From Oleispirillum sp963668495 (GTDB lineage Bacteria; Pseudomonadota; Alphaproteobacteria; Rhodospirillales; Rhodospirillaceae): a stretch of 64,000 nucleotides of DNA. Below are positions 46,688-55,045 of this stretch, piece by piece; the stretch's first letter is position 1; every line of letters starts with the position of its first letter. Below the pieces are notes generated by a model. The model was not told the DNA's origin. It saw only the letters and a program-made list of their open reading frames with translations, and made no database searches. The stretch is taken from contig OY764545.1 of the NCBI GenBank assembly GCA_963668495.1, forward strand, positions 1,984,001 to 2,048,000, written 5' to 3'. Position numbers and translations under genes: made by a program.

Positions 46688-46714
46688 TCTCACGGCGACA
46701 TCTCGCAATTCAAT

Positions 46715-46745
46715 TGTGAAAGTAATACGCATTCGCAATAATGTG
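46715..46745. promoter_or_regulatory. Weak Fur-box-like sequence
   Basis: AAGTAATACGCATTCGCAAT resembles, loosely, iron-regulator sites seen upstream of TonB operons. The match is weak. It lies in front of the GTPase gene and supports the downstream start only circumstantially. Confidence 0.25.
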
Positions 46746-46903
46746 AAAAAAATATACCCCCAGAGAAGGGGGAACCATTGCAGCGAATGGACAATGAAAT
46801 ATGCCTGCGTCAGTGGGTGAAATCTGCCCGCGGCTGTCAGAAAATTACCCCTGAATGTAAGGGTATGTGATCTAAGGTTGAAATGCTGGGTCGACGGAGT
46901 GCC

Positions 46904-47872
46904 TTAGGCAGTGTTCTGCTCAGGATGTTTGTTTAATTGCGAAGGGTTGACCCCGTGGCGTTCCTTGAACGCTGCGCTGAAATGGCTGAGGTTGGTGTAG
47001 CCAATTTCATAGGCAACCTTGCTGACACTCATGTTATCTTGAACAAGCAATTGTCGGGCTAAATCAATCCGATAATTTCGAAAGTATTCAAATACAGTTT
47101 GCCCGAACATCGCCTTGAACCGGGAGCGAAGCTTTGTCTCGCACATGCCGACGTGTGTCGCTAAATCCTTAAGCGACGGGGGATTGTTCAGGTCTTTGAC
47201 CAGAAAATCTTTGGCTTGGTTAAGGCATTCGATCTCATAACTGCTGAGGCGTGTCCGACAGGGGACTTGCGCATGGTCGGCAATGGTGTGTGATAGCAGT
47301 TCAAGGGTCTTGCTTTTCAAATACAGGGTACGGGCGGCGAATGTGTAGGGGCATGCCGCAAGTTGCGTTGCTGCAATATGTTGGTCCGGTGACATGCGTT
47401 GGATCAAATGTGCCCGATATTCCCCGTCATTTTTCATCATATTTTTGATGTATTCAGGCAGGTGCATGCTTTCACCGGGGGCAGCAAGGTTCAGGAAATC
47501 TGGGCATAGAATAATGTCGACCCACTTGTGATCTATGCCCGCGTCTTGCCGCAGATCAATGGTGTCGTGTTTCTGAACGCACCTGATTTCCAGTGTGCCG
47601 CGCATGCGTGATTGTGATGAATTCCTCCGACAGCAAGTTGTGCTGGAGCCATCCAAGACAAAGCTGAACCAAAAGCAGGGCGCAGCAAATTGTAATCGGT
47701 AATTCCGAGCCTGTTGTCTAGCCTGAGATTGCCAGAAGCAGATTCCCATATCCGGGCGTAAGGAAAATGCCTGCACCGGAGTGCCGGGCGACGATGCAAG
47801 GAAATCCCCCGCGTATGGGGCGTCTGATGTATTGTCACAAGTCTCTGCCAAAGTTTGAATTTTCAATATCAT
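46904..47872 (-). CDS. AraC-family regulator (PchR-like)
   Basis: The protein has 322 residues from ATG 47872; the frame is open to a GTG at 47941. The C-terminal 110 residues contain two helix-turn-helix units: LKDLATHVGMCETKLRSRFKAMFG and VSKVAYEIGYTNLSHFSAAFKE, as in AraC/PchR regulators. The N-terminal 200 residues are a ligand-sensing region. PchR-type proteins sense a siderophore and activate its receptor gene. It is encoded upstream of the uptake operon on the same strand. Confidence 0.85.
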   Translation of the reverse strand: MILKIQTLAETCDNTSDAPYAGDFLASSPGTPVQAFSLRPDMGICFWQSQARQQARNYRLQFAAPCFWFSFVLDGSSTTCCRRNSSQSRMRGTLEIRCVQKHDTIDLRQDAGIDHKWVDIILCPDFLNLAAPGESMHLPEYIKNMMKNDGEYRAHLIQRMSPDQHIAATQLAACPYTFAARTLYLKSKTLELLSHTIADHAQVPCRTRLSSYEIECLNQAKDFLVKDLNNPPSLKDLATHVGMCETKLRSRFKAMFGQTVFEYFRNYRIDLARQLLVQDNMSVSKVAYEIGYTNLSHFSAAFKERHGVNPSQLNKHPEQNTA

Positions 47873-48013
47873 GACAATCAGGGACTTAAAACTGCAGTCA
47901 GAATGATGACAAAGGTTATGCACGGTTTGTCGCTTAATCACACGCTTATCATCATGTGCGACTGCAAGTCAATCTCACTCGATGATAAGGCATGATTTCT
48001 TGATAAATATTGT

Positions 48014-48409
48014 TTAGCTGGAGTAGTCGGTATCGGTGACTTTTTCCATCCATGTCACGGGGCTGCCGTCCATGCTTTCCTGAATGGCAATGTGACTCAT
48101 CGCTGTTTCTGCCCCTGCACCATGCCAATGCTTTTCACCGGCGGGGAACCAAACAATATCCCCTTGATTGACCACTTCCACCGGGCCGTGTTCCCTTTGT
48201 ACCCAACCAGACCCAAATGTAATGATCAAGGTTTGACCCGCAGGGTGCGTGTGCCATGCGGTTCGGGCACCCGGTTCAAAGGTAACGTGGGCCGTACTCA
48301 TGCGCACCGGGGCTTCGGCGCTGAACATGGAGTCAATGCGGACCGTCCCGGTAAACCAGTCTTCTGGTCCTTTCAAGGATGGAATAGCGCCTGAACGAAT
48401 GATTTTCAT
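48014..48409 (-). CDS. Cupin-domain protein
   Basis: The protein has 131 residues from ATG 48409 with AAGAGGT upstream. Cupin motif 1 GARTAWHTHPAGQTLIITFGSG and motif 2 GDIVWFPAGEKHWHGAGAET provide the metal-binding His cluster (His in WHTH, and KHWHGA). Such single-domain cupins are often encoded near LysR regulators and reductases and resemble carboxymuconolactone-decarboxylase-associated cupins. The reaction is not known. A remnant LysR gene lies just upstream on the same strand. Confidence 0.78.
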   Translation of the reverse strand: MKIIRSGAIPSLKGPEDWFTGTVRIDSMFSAEAPVRMSTAHVTFEPGARTAWHTHPAGQTLIITFGSGWVQREHGPVEVVNQGDIVWFPAGEKHWHGAGAETAMSHIAIQESMDGSPVTWMEKVTDTDYSS

Positions 48410-48536
48410 AAAACCTCTTGTTGCTATGTTCGCTATATAAAATGCGTTTTTGTAGCAATCAGCGGAATGCATAGAAAATCCATATCATTTATGAGTAATT
48501 CTCATATATGAAGTACGGTGTTGTTTTCTTAAACTA

Positions 48537-48854
48537 TCAGGAGGACGCTCGTAAGGCATCAAGCACCACTTGGAATGCTGATGATGGGCGTCGCCTGCTG
48601 GGATAATAAAAATGCTGCCCAGTGAAATAGGGCAGGTATGTTTCCAAACACATAACAAGTGTGCCGTCGGCAATGTCTTTTGCGACCATGCGTTCAGGGA
48701 CAAACAAAAACCCGTAACCGTCTCGGGCGGCGAGGCGCGCAGCCATAGCTGTGTTGAAACAAGTCTGCCCATTGGTTTTTACGCGTATTTCGTGACCGTC
48801 AGGGGCCTCAAATTCCCAAGCATAGAGTGCGCCATGGGGTAATTTGGCGATATT
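48537..48854 (-). pseudogene. LysR-family regulator, C-terminal remnant
   Basis: About 105 codons after an in-frame TAA (48855-48857) encode the end of a LysR effector domain: LPHGALYAWEFEAPDGHEIRV, AARLAARDGYGFLFVPERMV and LYYPSRR-like FYYPSRRRPSSAF, ending in LDALRASS. The segment before the stop reads ERENPL, so a nonsense change may have split the gene. No helix-turn-helix half remains nearby, so the gene is truncated. The 48855-49083 stretch shows no other supported gene. Confidence 0.7.
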
Positions 48855-49083
48855 TTATAAGGGATTTTCCCGTTCGCCCGGGTTAATACGGCTGGGAGAA
48901 TTCAACAGTTCCGTGTACGATTTCATTCAAAACGGCATTTTCCATATCCGGCTTGAACGGCAGAATTAAAGCAGAAATAGGCAAGGTTTTGCTCGGATCG
49001 TTGCTTGATCGCGCGTTGCAGTTCACAGAGTATGGGCAGCGTTTGGTCAAATTGACCTTTGTCCTTATCCCGGCGGGAGTGCC

Positions 49084-50199
49084 ATGCTAAAGCCTATTTT
49101 TTTCATCGTTCTTATGGTGTTTGGTGCCGCGATAATTGCGGGCGGTGCGTACCTGCTGCACCCCAAATTCGGTCCTTGGTCAAAAAGAATTCACAGCCAA
49201 TCAGTTTTAGCCTCTCCACATTTCATTCATGGGCAATTTCGCAATGAATTGGATACCCCAATCCTGACCGGAGAGGTCAGTATGGTCAAATCCATGGCGC
49301 AATATGTGTTTGGGCCCAAGCCGCCGCGCCTGAGACCCGAACAGGCAATTCCATCTCAAAAGGTCAACATCAAGGGATTGGATCGTGACCAAGATCTGGT
49401 GATTTGGCTGGGTCATTCCTCATTTTATATTCAAATTTCGGGGCAACGTGTGCTGATTGATCCGGTTTTCAGCCTTTACGGCTCGCCTGTGCCTTTTGCA
49501 AATAGGGCCTTTGCCGGATCGACCCCATATTCAGCCGCAGATTTCCCGCCTATAGATGTGCTGCTGGTGAGCCATACCCATTGGGATCATCTTGATTACG
49601 ACAGCATTATGGCGCTGAAAGGTAAAATCGGACAGGTAGTGGTGCCCTTGGGGGTTGGGTCATACTTCCAAAATTGGGGATTTGCCCCTGATGATGTTAC
49701 TGAATTGGATTGGAATACTCAGGTCAAAATTGGCGCAGGGTTAACGGTCCATGTTCTTCCGGCGCGCCACTACACACGCAGACTGTTTGCAGAGAACCAA
49801 ACCCTATGGACCGGGTTTGCTTTGGTATCGCAAGCCCGCCGGTTGTTTTTTAGTGGTGATAGCGGCTATGGGCCACATTTCGCCAAGATTGGGCAAGAGT
49901 TCGGTGGCTTTGATTTTGTCGCTCTTGATGCCGGACAATATAACGCGGATTGGGCCTTAATCCACATGACGCCAGAGGAAGCGGTGCAAGCGGCTTTGGA
50001 TTTGGGGGCAAAGGCCGCTGTTCCGGCGCATGCAGGGCGTTTCACAATCGCCAAACATGCATGGGATGAACCGTTTGATCGCTTTGCAGCGGCAAGTGTT
50101 GATCAGCCCTTTACTCCATTGTTCCCGGTCGTTGGTGCCGTTCTATCCCTTGAATCCTTGCCGAAAGAAACGCCCCATTGGTGGGAAGAAATCAAATAG
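49084..50199 (+). CDS. MBL-fold metallo-hydrolase (NAPE-PLD/UlaG-like), membrane anchored
   Basis: The protein has 371 residues; GGGAG precedes the ATG. An N-terminal hydrophobic segment (FFIVLMVFGAAIIAGGAYLL) anchors or exports it. The metallo-beta-lactamase fold shows LVSHTHWDHLDYDS, the HxHxDH zinc motif, plus FSGDSGYG with the bridging Asp and late PAHAGRF. The relatives include N-acyl-phosphatidylethanolamine phospholipase D and RomA-type proteins. The substrate here is unknown. Convergent with soxR. Confidence 0.82.
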   Translation: MLKPIFFIVLMVFGAAIIAGGAYLLHPKFGPWSKRIHSQSVLASPHFIHGQFRNELDTPILTGEVSMVKSMAQYVFGPKPPRLRPEQAIPSQKVNIKGLDRDQDLVIWLGHSSFYIQISGQRVLIDPVFSLYGSPVPFANRAFAGSTPYSAADFPPIDVLLVSHTHWDHLDYDSIMALKGKIGQVVVPLGVGSYFQNWGFAPDDVTELDWNTQVKIGAGLTVHVLPARHYTRRLFAENQTLWTGFALVSQARRLFFSGDSGYGPHFAKIGQEFGGFDFVALDAGQYNADWALIHMTPEEAVQAALDLGAKAAVPAHAGRFTIAKHAWDEPFDRFAAASVDQPFTPLFPVVGAVLSLESLPKETPHWWEEIK

Positions 50200-50234
50200 C
50201 AGGCGTATGATGAAAAGAATGCTTCATCCGTCGT

Positions 50235-50729
50235 TTATGCTTGTGAGGCGTCAGAGCCGTTGACGCGTTCGGTAGTCATATCTTGGATAATCACGGCTCC
50301 GGTTCCCTTGTTGGCGAGTTGATCATCAGGGTTGCGAAGGGGGCAGTCTTCTTTAGTTAGGCAGCCGCAACCAATGCAGCCATCCAGGTTATCCCGCAAA
50401 ACTGTTAAACCATGGATGCGTTGGTCAATGGCTTCGCGCCAGACGGCGATCAACCCTTGTATTGCCTCTGCTGTTGGTTCTTTGTTTGGCGGTAAGGGTT
50501 TTAACAGCTCCAGTATCTCCGCCAGTGAGAAACCCAAGTCGACGGCGACGCGAATAATGGCAAGCCTGCGCAGAACCTCTCGGGGGTATTGCCTTTGATT
50601 GCCACGATTGCGGACAGAGGCAATCAGTCCCTTGTTTTCATAAAAATGCAGGGTAGATACGGGCAATCCACTGCGCTTTGCGACCTCGCCTATGCTCATT
50701 ATTGGCGGTGGTTTTTGCGTGTTTGGCAT
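50235..50729 (-). CDS. soxR: SoxR redox-sensing MerR-family activator
   Basis: The protein has 164 residues from ATG 50729. The frame extends to 51002 but that part overlaps the promoter. N-terminal MerR winged helix (SIGEVAKRSGLPVSTLHFYENKGLI), dimer helix near 80-115, then the [2Fe-2S] motif CIGCGCLTKEDCPL that makes SoxR respond to redox-active compounds. Its binding site sits in the 143-base gap shared with the divergent SDR gene. In non-enteric bacteria SoxR typically controls a few genes such as oxidoreductases and exporters. Confidence 0.92.
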   Translation of the reverse strand: MPNTQKPPPIMSIGEVAKRSGLPVSTLHFYENKGLIASVRNRGNQRQYPREVLRRLAIIRVAVDLGFSLAEILELLKPLPPNKEPTAEAIQGLIAVWREAIDQRIHGLTVLRDNLDGCIGCGCLTKEDCPLRNPDDQLANKGTGAVIIQDMTTERVNGSDASQA

Positions 50730-50743
50730 GTCGAATTTCGCAA

Positions 50744-50774
50744 TTGACCTCAAGTAATGTTGAGGTCTTATAAC
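50744..50774 (+). promoter_or_regulatory. SoxR box inside a 19-bp-spaced promoter
   Basis: The palindrome ACCTCAA-GTAATG-TTGAGGT (50747-50766) is a near-perfect SoxR operator. TTGACC (50744-50749) and TATAAC (50769-50774) flank it with a 19-base spacer, the overlong spacing that MerR-family activators correct by twisting DNA. It faces the SDR gene. Confidence 0.85.
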
Positions 50775-50871
50775 CGGAATTGGCTTGTGCTTGCAAGTTT
50801 CTGAAACTGCTGTTTTGGGGCCAATGTTCATGCATGTTTGGCGGCCCTGCCTGAAATAAAGGGGATATATC

Positions 50872-51585
50872 GTGACAAAATTAGCGCTCGTCAGTGGAGC
50901 AAACCGGGGCATTGGCCTCGCAATTTCAACCAGTCTGGCACAAAAGGGCGTGCAGGTTTTTCTTGGCTGCCGTGATTTGGCGAATGGGCAGGCTGCTTGC
51001 AATGCGCTTAAGGATCAGGGGCTGAATGTGACGCCTGTGCAGCTTGATACAACCAATCAAACCAGCGTGTCTGAGTTGGTGGCATATATTGAGAATGCCT
51101 TCGGATGGTTGGATATTTTGGTCAATAACGCAGGCATTGCCCTTGATGATCATCAGGATTTGTCCCCGACCGAGCGCATGGCACAGACTTTTGATGTGAA
51201 TGTGACCGGATTGGTGCGCCTGACCGAAGCAATGGTTCCATTGCTGGCGAAGTCTGAGGATGCACGCATTGTCAATGTCTCTTCGGTTCTGGCGTCCTTT
51301 GGTCAGCGGCAAAATCCGGATTGGATTTATAAGGACATATATATGCCAACCTATGCGGCGACGAAGGCGGCGGTGAATTCGCTGACCCTGAGTTATGCCC
51401 GTCAGCTTGCTGAGTTTGGCATTAAGGTAAACGCAATCTGTCCGGGATTAACCGCGACCGCGGCGACCAATTATCAAGGCCGGCCTGTTGAGGACGCCGC
51501 AGTTATTGCCGTCGATATGGCTCTGCTGGATGTTGGCACGGCAACAGGCACATTCTGCAATGATGAGGGCGAATTGCCGTGGTGA
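50872..51585 (+). CDS. Short-chain dehydrogenase/reductase, SoxR target
   Basis: The protein has 237 residues from GTG 50872 with AAGGGG upstream. Rossmann motif VSGANRGIGLAIS (TGxxxGxG type), NNAG at about 83-86, catalytic Ser in VNVSSVLAS, and YxxxK in PTYAATKAAVNSL. It is an NAD(P)-dependent carbonyl reductase-like enzyme. Its position behind the SoxR promoter suggests reduction of quinones or redox-cycling compounds. The 51586-52001 gap holds a small tandem repeat and an inverted repeat. Confidence 0.85.
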   Translation: MTKLALVSGANRGIGLAISTSLAQKGVQVFLGCRDLANGQAACNALKDQGLNVTPVQLDTTNQTSVSELVAYIENAFGWLDILVNNAGIALDDHQDLSPTERMAQTFDVNVTGLVRLTEAMVPLLAKSEDARIVNVSSVLASFGQRQNPDWIYKDIYMPTYAATKAAVNSLTLSYARQLAEFGIKVNAICPGLTATAATNYQGRPVEDAAVIAVDMALLDVGTATGTFCNDEGELPW

Positions 51586-51593
51586 TGTAACGG

Positions 51594-51629
51594 GCATTAC
51601 CCGCATTACCCGCATTACCCGCATTACCC
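51594..51629 (+). repeat. Nine-base tandem repeat
   Basis: GCATTACCC occurs four times in perfect tandem just after the SDR stop. It makes overlapping frames ITRITRI. No role is evident. Confidence 0.9.
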
Positions 51630-51914
51630 AGTGGGGTCGGGCGGTCACGCGCAAACCCATGGTTTCTATATGATTTAATGACAACGTCCCGGCACCCTGC
51701 GGGGCGTTGTTCGTTTGGGCAGAGCGGTAGGCTCAGCCCTGAAATCCGTTTTGTGTGTCTGATGTGCAGCGTCTCGCAACTTCAGAGTTGTAAATGCAAA
51801 CGAAGCTCTAATTCTGTTTTCAAATTAATCCTATCGCGTGTATGCTGCGCATGGTTTTGTTCATGTTTCGTACTTGAATTGCTCGTTAGGAGCGGTCATG
51901 TCTTCCAATCACAA

Positions 51915-51957
51915 CAATTTTCAGATGTATCTAACGGTAAAGTGTATCTGAAAATTG
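51915..51957. promoter_or_regulatory. Inverted repeat before cas3
   Basis: CAATTTTCAGAT (51915-51926) and ATCTGAAAATTG (51946-51957) are perfect 12-bp arms 19 bases apart, 44 bases before the cas3 start. It may be an operator for the cas operon or a leader RNA stem. Confidence 0.55.
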
Positions 51958-52001
51958 CCTCTATTTCTTGGTTCCCCCTCCCTCAGGTTCTTGGTGCGCA
52001 G

Positions 52002-54326
52002 ATGCAGAATAGCGTTGAGACAAAGCAGGATCAAAATGTGGCCTCCGTCGGTGGGCTTGGGGCCATTGATCTTGCCAAAACAAATACCTTTTATGCGCAT
52101 TCAACATCAGATGACCCGTCAACGTGGGAACGTCTTGTTTGCCATCTTCTTAAAACCGCAGCGCGGGCTGGGCAGTTCAGCGCCCCGTTCGGTGCAAAAG
52201 CATGGGGAAGAGCGGCTGGTATATTGCATGACTACGGCAAGTTTCAGGAAGGCTTTCAAGCTCGATTAAGAGGCTCAACAAATAGGGTCGAGCACGCCCA
52301 TTGTGGGGGGCTGATCGCTACGGAGGTTTATGGGGAAGCTGTTGGGCGTTGCCTTGCCTATACGATCACCGGTCACCATGCAGGTTTGCCGAACTGTGAT
52401 GATCGTAATGGTGAAAAAACATCGTTACGTGACAAATTGCTGCGTGCCGCGTCTGATCTGGATGATATTCCAAGTAAAGACTTACTGCTGAAGGTACCCG
52501 AAACCCAATTGTCACTAAATGCTTTTATGCAACCTGTTCCTTCTCTGCCGGGATTTTCTCTGCAACTGTTTGTGCGGATGATCTTTTCTGCTTTGTGTGA
52601 TGCGGATTTTTTGTGTACCGAGCGGTTTTATGATTATCGCAAAACTGCGTTACGGCAGATCAAAGCGCCTGATTTCCGCGCACTATCTCAAATATTGCAA
52701 GATTATGTTTCTGGACTTGGGTGCTCGATTAATGTTGAGAAACCTTCCTTGAAGGCGCAGAGAATATTGAATGCCAGAAATGACATTTTCCAACGTTGCC
52801 TTGAAAGCGCAAAAGGAAGTCCCGGAGTATATTCCCTTACAGTGCCAACGGGTGGAGGCAAGACATTTGCTTCTCTTGCCTTTGGGCTTGAGCATGCTGC
52901 TCATCATAATAAAAGACGTGTAATTTATGCCATTCCTTATACGTCAATTATTGATCAAACTGCGGATAACTTTCGTTCTGCATTAACCGGATATGAAAAT
53001 CTTATTTTGGAACATCATTCCGCTGTAGAAGAACGGGATGAAGAGCTTCGCATTGGGAAATTAAAACGGAAGCTTGCGACTGAAAATTGGGATGCACCGA
53101 TTGTTGTTACATCGACTGTTCAATTCTTTGAAAGTCTTTTTGCCGCTCGCCCCGGTAAGTGCCGAAAACTACATAATATTGCTAACAGTGTCATTGTACT
53201 GGATGAGGTGCAGTCCTTACCCTTGCCGTTCCTCAAGCCATGTGTTGCGGCGCTTCAGGAATTGTGCCGGGGATATGGATGCACTGTTCTGTTGTGTACG
53301 GCAACTCAGCCGGATTTGCGGCATGAACGGCTAGGCGGGATACTCCAGCAGCCTCACGAGATTGTTGCTGATATTCCTGAGCTTTTTAGCAAATTTAACC
53401 GGGTTCAGAGTCATTATATTCCTCATCTGTCTGATGAGGAATTGGTTGAACACCTTGCAACAAAGCGTCAGGCATTGTGCATTGTCGACCAACGTCTTCA
53501 CGCCAGAGACCTTCATGCAGCTTTGTCTGCATCTGAAGCGTTGGAATCCAATGCCGTTTTCCATTTAAGCGCGGGTATGTGTCCGAATCATCGACGGGCA
53601 ACTCTGGATGCGGTCAAGCTACGCTTAAAGCAACAGGCTCCGTGTCATCTTATAGCAACGCAGGTTGTTGAGGCTGGGGTGGATTTGAGCTTTCCAACCG
53701 TTTTTCGAGCAGAGGCTGGAATTGATTCGTTAGCCCAAGCTGCAGGTCGTTGTAACCGTCACGGGGAAGCAGAAGAGGGCGAACTCTACGTTTTTGGAAT
53801 TGATCGGACGCTTGATGTTCCAGATTTGAAAAAACGGAGAGAACTTGCGCGCCCATTACTGATTAAAGGGTGGAATCCTTTAGGACAAGACACCGTTCAT
53901 ACGTATTTCAGCAACGTTTTTACCGTCGAAAATACGGATAAGTACGGCATTCTTGATCTTTGTGAAAATACGGCAGGTGATTTGGCGTGGCAGTTTCAGG
54001 ATATTGCGGAGGCGTTTCGTATCATTCCTGATGTTACGACCCCGGTAATTGTGCCATGGGGAAACCATGAAGAGCTATGCCTTCAATTGGAAACTCGTCT
54101 ACGGCAGGGGATTCCCCCTGATCTTGATACGATTTTGCGCCCGTTACAGCAGATTAGCATTTCCGTTTATCCGCATCATCTGTCCATTCTGAAGGAAGCT
54201 GGGGCATTGAGTGTAATTGGCGGAGATGAGCGCTTTTTACGGCTTGTTGATACGCGGTTTTATAGTCCCGACCGGGGGCTGGATATACCCTCAACCGGGC
54301 AAAAATTCGAACGATACATCTTGTGA
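52002..54326 (+). CDS. cas3: CRISPR-associated helicase/nuclease Cas3 (type I-C)
   Basis: The protein has 774 residues from ATG 52002; the frame is open to 51678 but the added residues look untranslated. N-terminal HD nuclease: YAHS near 30, then AGILHDYGKFQEGF. SF2 helicase: VPTGGGKTFASLA (Walker A), VIVLDEVQSLP (DExx box), TATQP and the late QAAGRCNRHGE motif. It degrades DNA marked by Cascade. First gene of a standard I-C operon. Confidence 0.94.
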   Translation: MQNSVETKQDQNVASVGGLGAIDLAKTNTFYAHSTSDDPSTWERLVCHLLKTAARAGQFSAPFGAKAWGRAAGILHDYGKFQEGFQARLRGSTNRVEHAHCGGLIATEVYGEAVGRCLAYTITGHHAGLPNCDDRNGEKTSLRDKLLRAASDLDDIPSKDLLLKVPETQLSLNAFMQPVPSLPGFSLQLFVRMIFSALCDADFLCTERFYDYRKTALRQIKAPDFRALSQILQDYVSGLGCSINVEKPSLKAQRILNARNDIFQRCLESAKGSPGVYSLTVPTGGGKTFASLAFGLEHAAHHNKRRVIYAIPYTSIIDQTADNFRSALTGYENLILEHHSAVEERDEELRIGKLKRKLATENWDAPIVVTSTVQFFESLFAARPGKCRKLHNIANSVIVLDEVQSLPLPFLKPCVAALQELCRGYGCTVLLCTATQPDLRHERLGGILQQPHEIVADIPELFSKFNRVQSHYIPHLSDEELVEHLATKRQALCIVDQRLHARDLHAALSASEALESNAVFHLSAGMCPNHRRATLDAVKLRLKQQAPCHLIATQVVEAGVDLSFPTVFRAEAGIDSLAQAAGRCNRHGEAEEGELYVFGIDRTLDVPDLKKRRELARPLLIKGWNPLGQDTVHTYFSNVFTVENTDKYGILDLCENTAGDLAWQFQDIAEAFRIIPDVTTPVIVPWGNHEELCLQLETRLRQGIPPDLDTILRPLQQISISVYPHHLSILKEAGALSVIGGDERFLRLVDTRFYSPDRGLDIPSTGQKFERYIL

Positions 54327-54370
54327 TGTCACAACAAATTGATAGAGCACAGATTAAGGCAGGAGGTTTG

Positions 54371-55045
54371 ATGTCCACAGGAATTAAAGTAAAGGTATGG
54401 GGAGATTATGCCTTATTTACACGCCCTGAATTCAAGTCGGAGCGTGCAAGTTATCAGGTCATGACACCTTCCGCCGCGCGAGGCATTATTGAAAGCATTC
54501 ATTTCAAACCTGCCATTCGCTGGATCATTGATCGTATCCATGTCCTACGTCCGGTTGTTTTTGATACCGTTCGCCGGAATGAGGTCTCAGGAAAGGCACC
54601 GTATTCCAGCATCAAATCGGCAGCTTTGAACGGCAATTCATTGTCGTATTTGGTAACGGATGAAGATAGGCAACAGCGTGCAGCTCTTGTTCTTCGGAAT
54701 GTTGCTTATGTGATCGAAGCGCATTTTGAAATGACGGGTCGGGCTGGTCCTGCCGATACTCCTGCTAAACATGCTGAAATCGTTCGCCGTCGGTTGAAAA
54801 AAGGGCAGTGTGCATATCAGCCCAGTCTGGGAGTGCGCGAATTTACGGCTTTCTTTTGTGAAGCGACTGACGAAGATATGCAATCCGTAGATCATAGCCT
54901 TCAGTGCGAATTGGATCTTGGCTGGATGTTGCATGACATTGATTTCTCCGACGGGATGAAACCACATTTTTTCCATGCCATTTTGAAGCACGGCGTTTTG
55001 GATATTCCTCGCCCCGAGTTCTTAAAACAGGAGGGTGGGAGATGA
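54371..55045 (+). CDS. cas5c: Cas5 (type I-C, crRNA-processing)
   Basis: The protein has 224 residues from ATG 54371, which has AGGAGG four bases upstream; the frame begins earlier at 54323. RAMP features are VKVWGDYALFTRPEFKSERASYQVMTPSAARGI at the N-terminus. In type I-C, Cas5 replaces Cas6 and cuts pre-crRNA below the repeat hairpin. Overlaps cas8c by four bases. Confidence 0.92.
   Translation: MSTGIKVKVWGDYALFTRPEFKSERASYQVMTPSAARGIIESIHFKPAIRWIIDRIHVLRPVVFDTVRRNEVSGKAPYSSIKSAALNGNSLSYLVTDEDRQQRAALVLRNVAYVIEAHFEMTGRAGPADTPAKHAEIVRRRLKKGQCAYQPSLGVREFTAFFCEATDEDMQSVDHSLQCELDLGWMLHDIDFSDGMKPHFFHAILKHGVLDIPRPEFLKQEGGR

Noticed and set aside
50730..51002. Longer N-terminus for SoxR
   Set aside because: It would cover the SoxR operator and promoter and overlap the divergent gene; residues do not match SoxR.
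51678..52001. 108-residue N-terminal extension of Cas3
   Set aside because: Composition is unlike Cas3, it spans the inverted repeat, and the HD domain begins only after ATG 52002.
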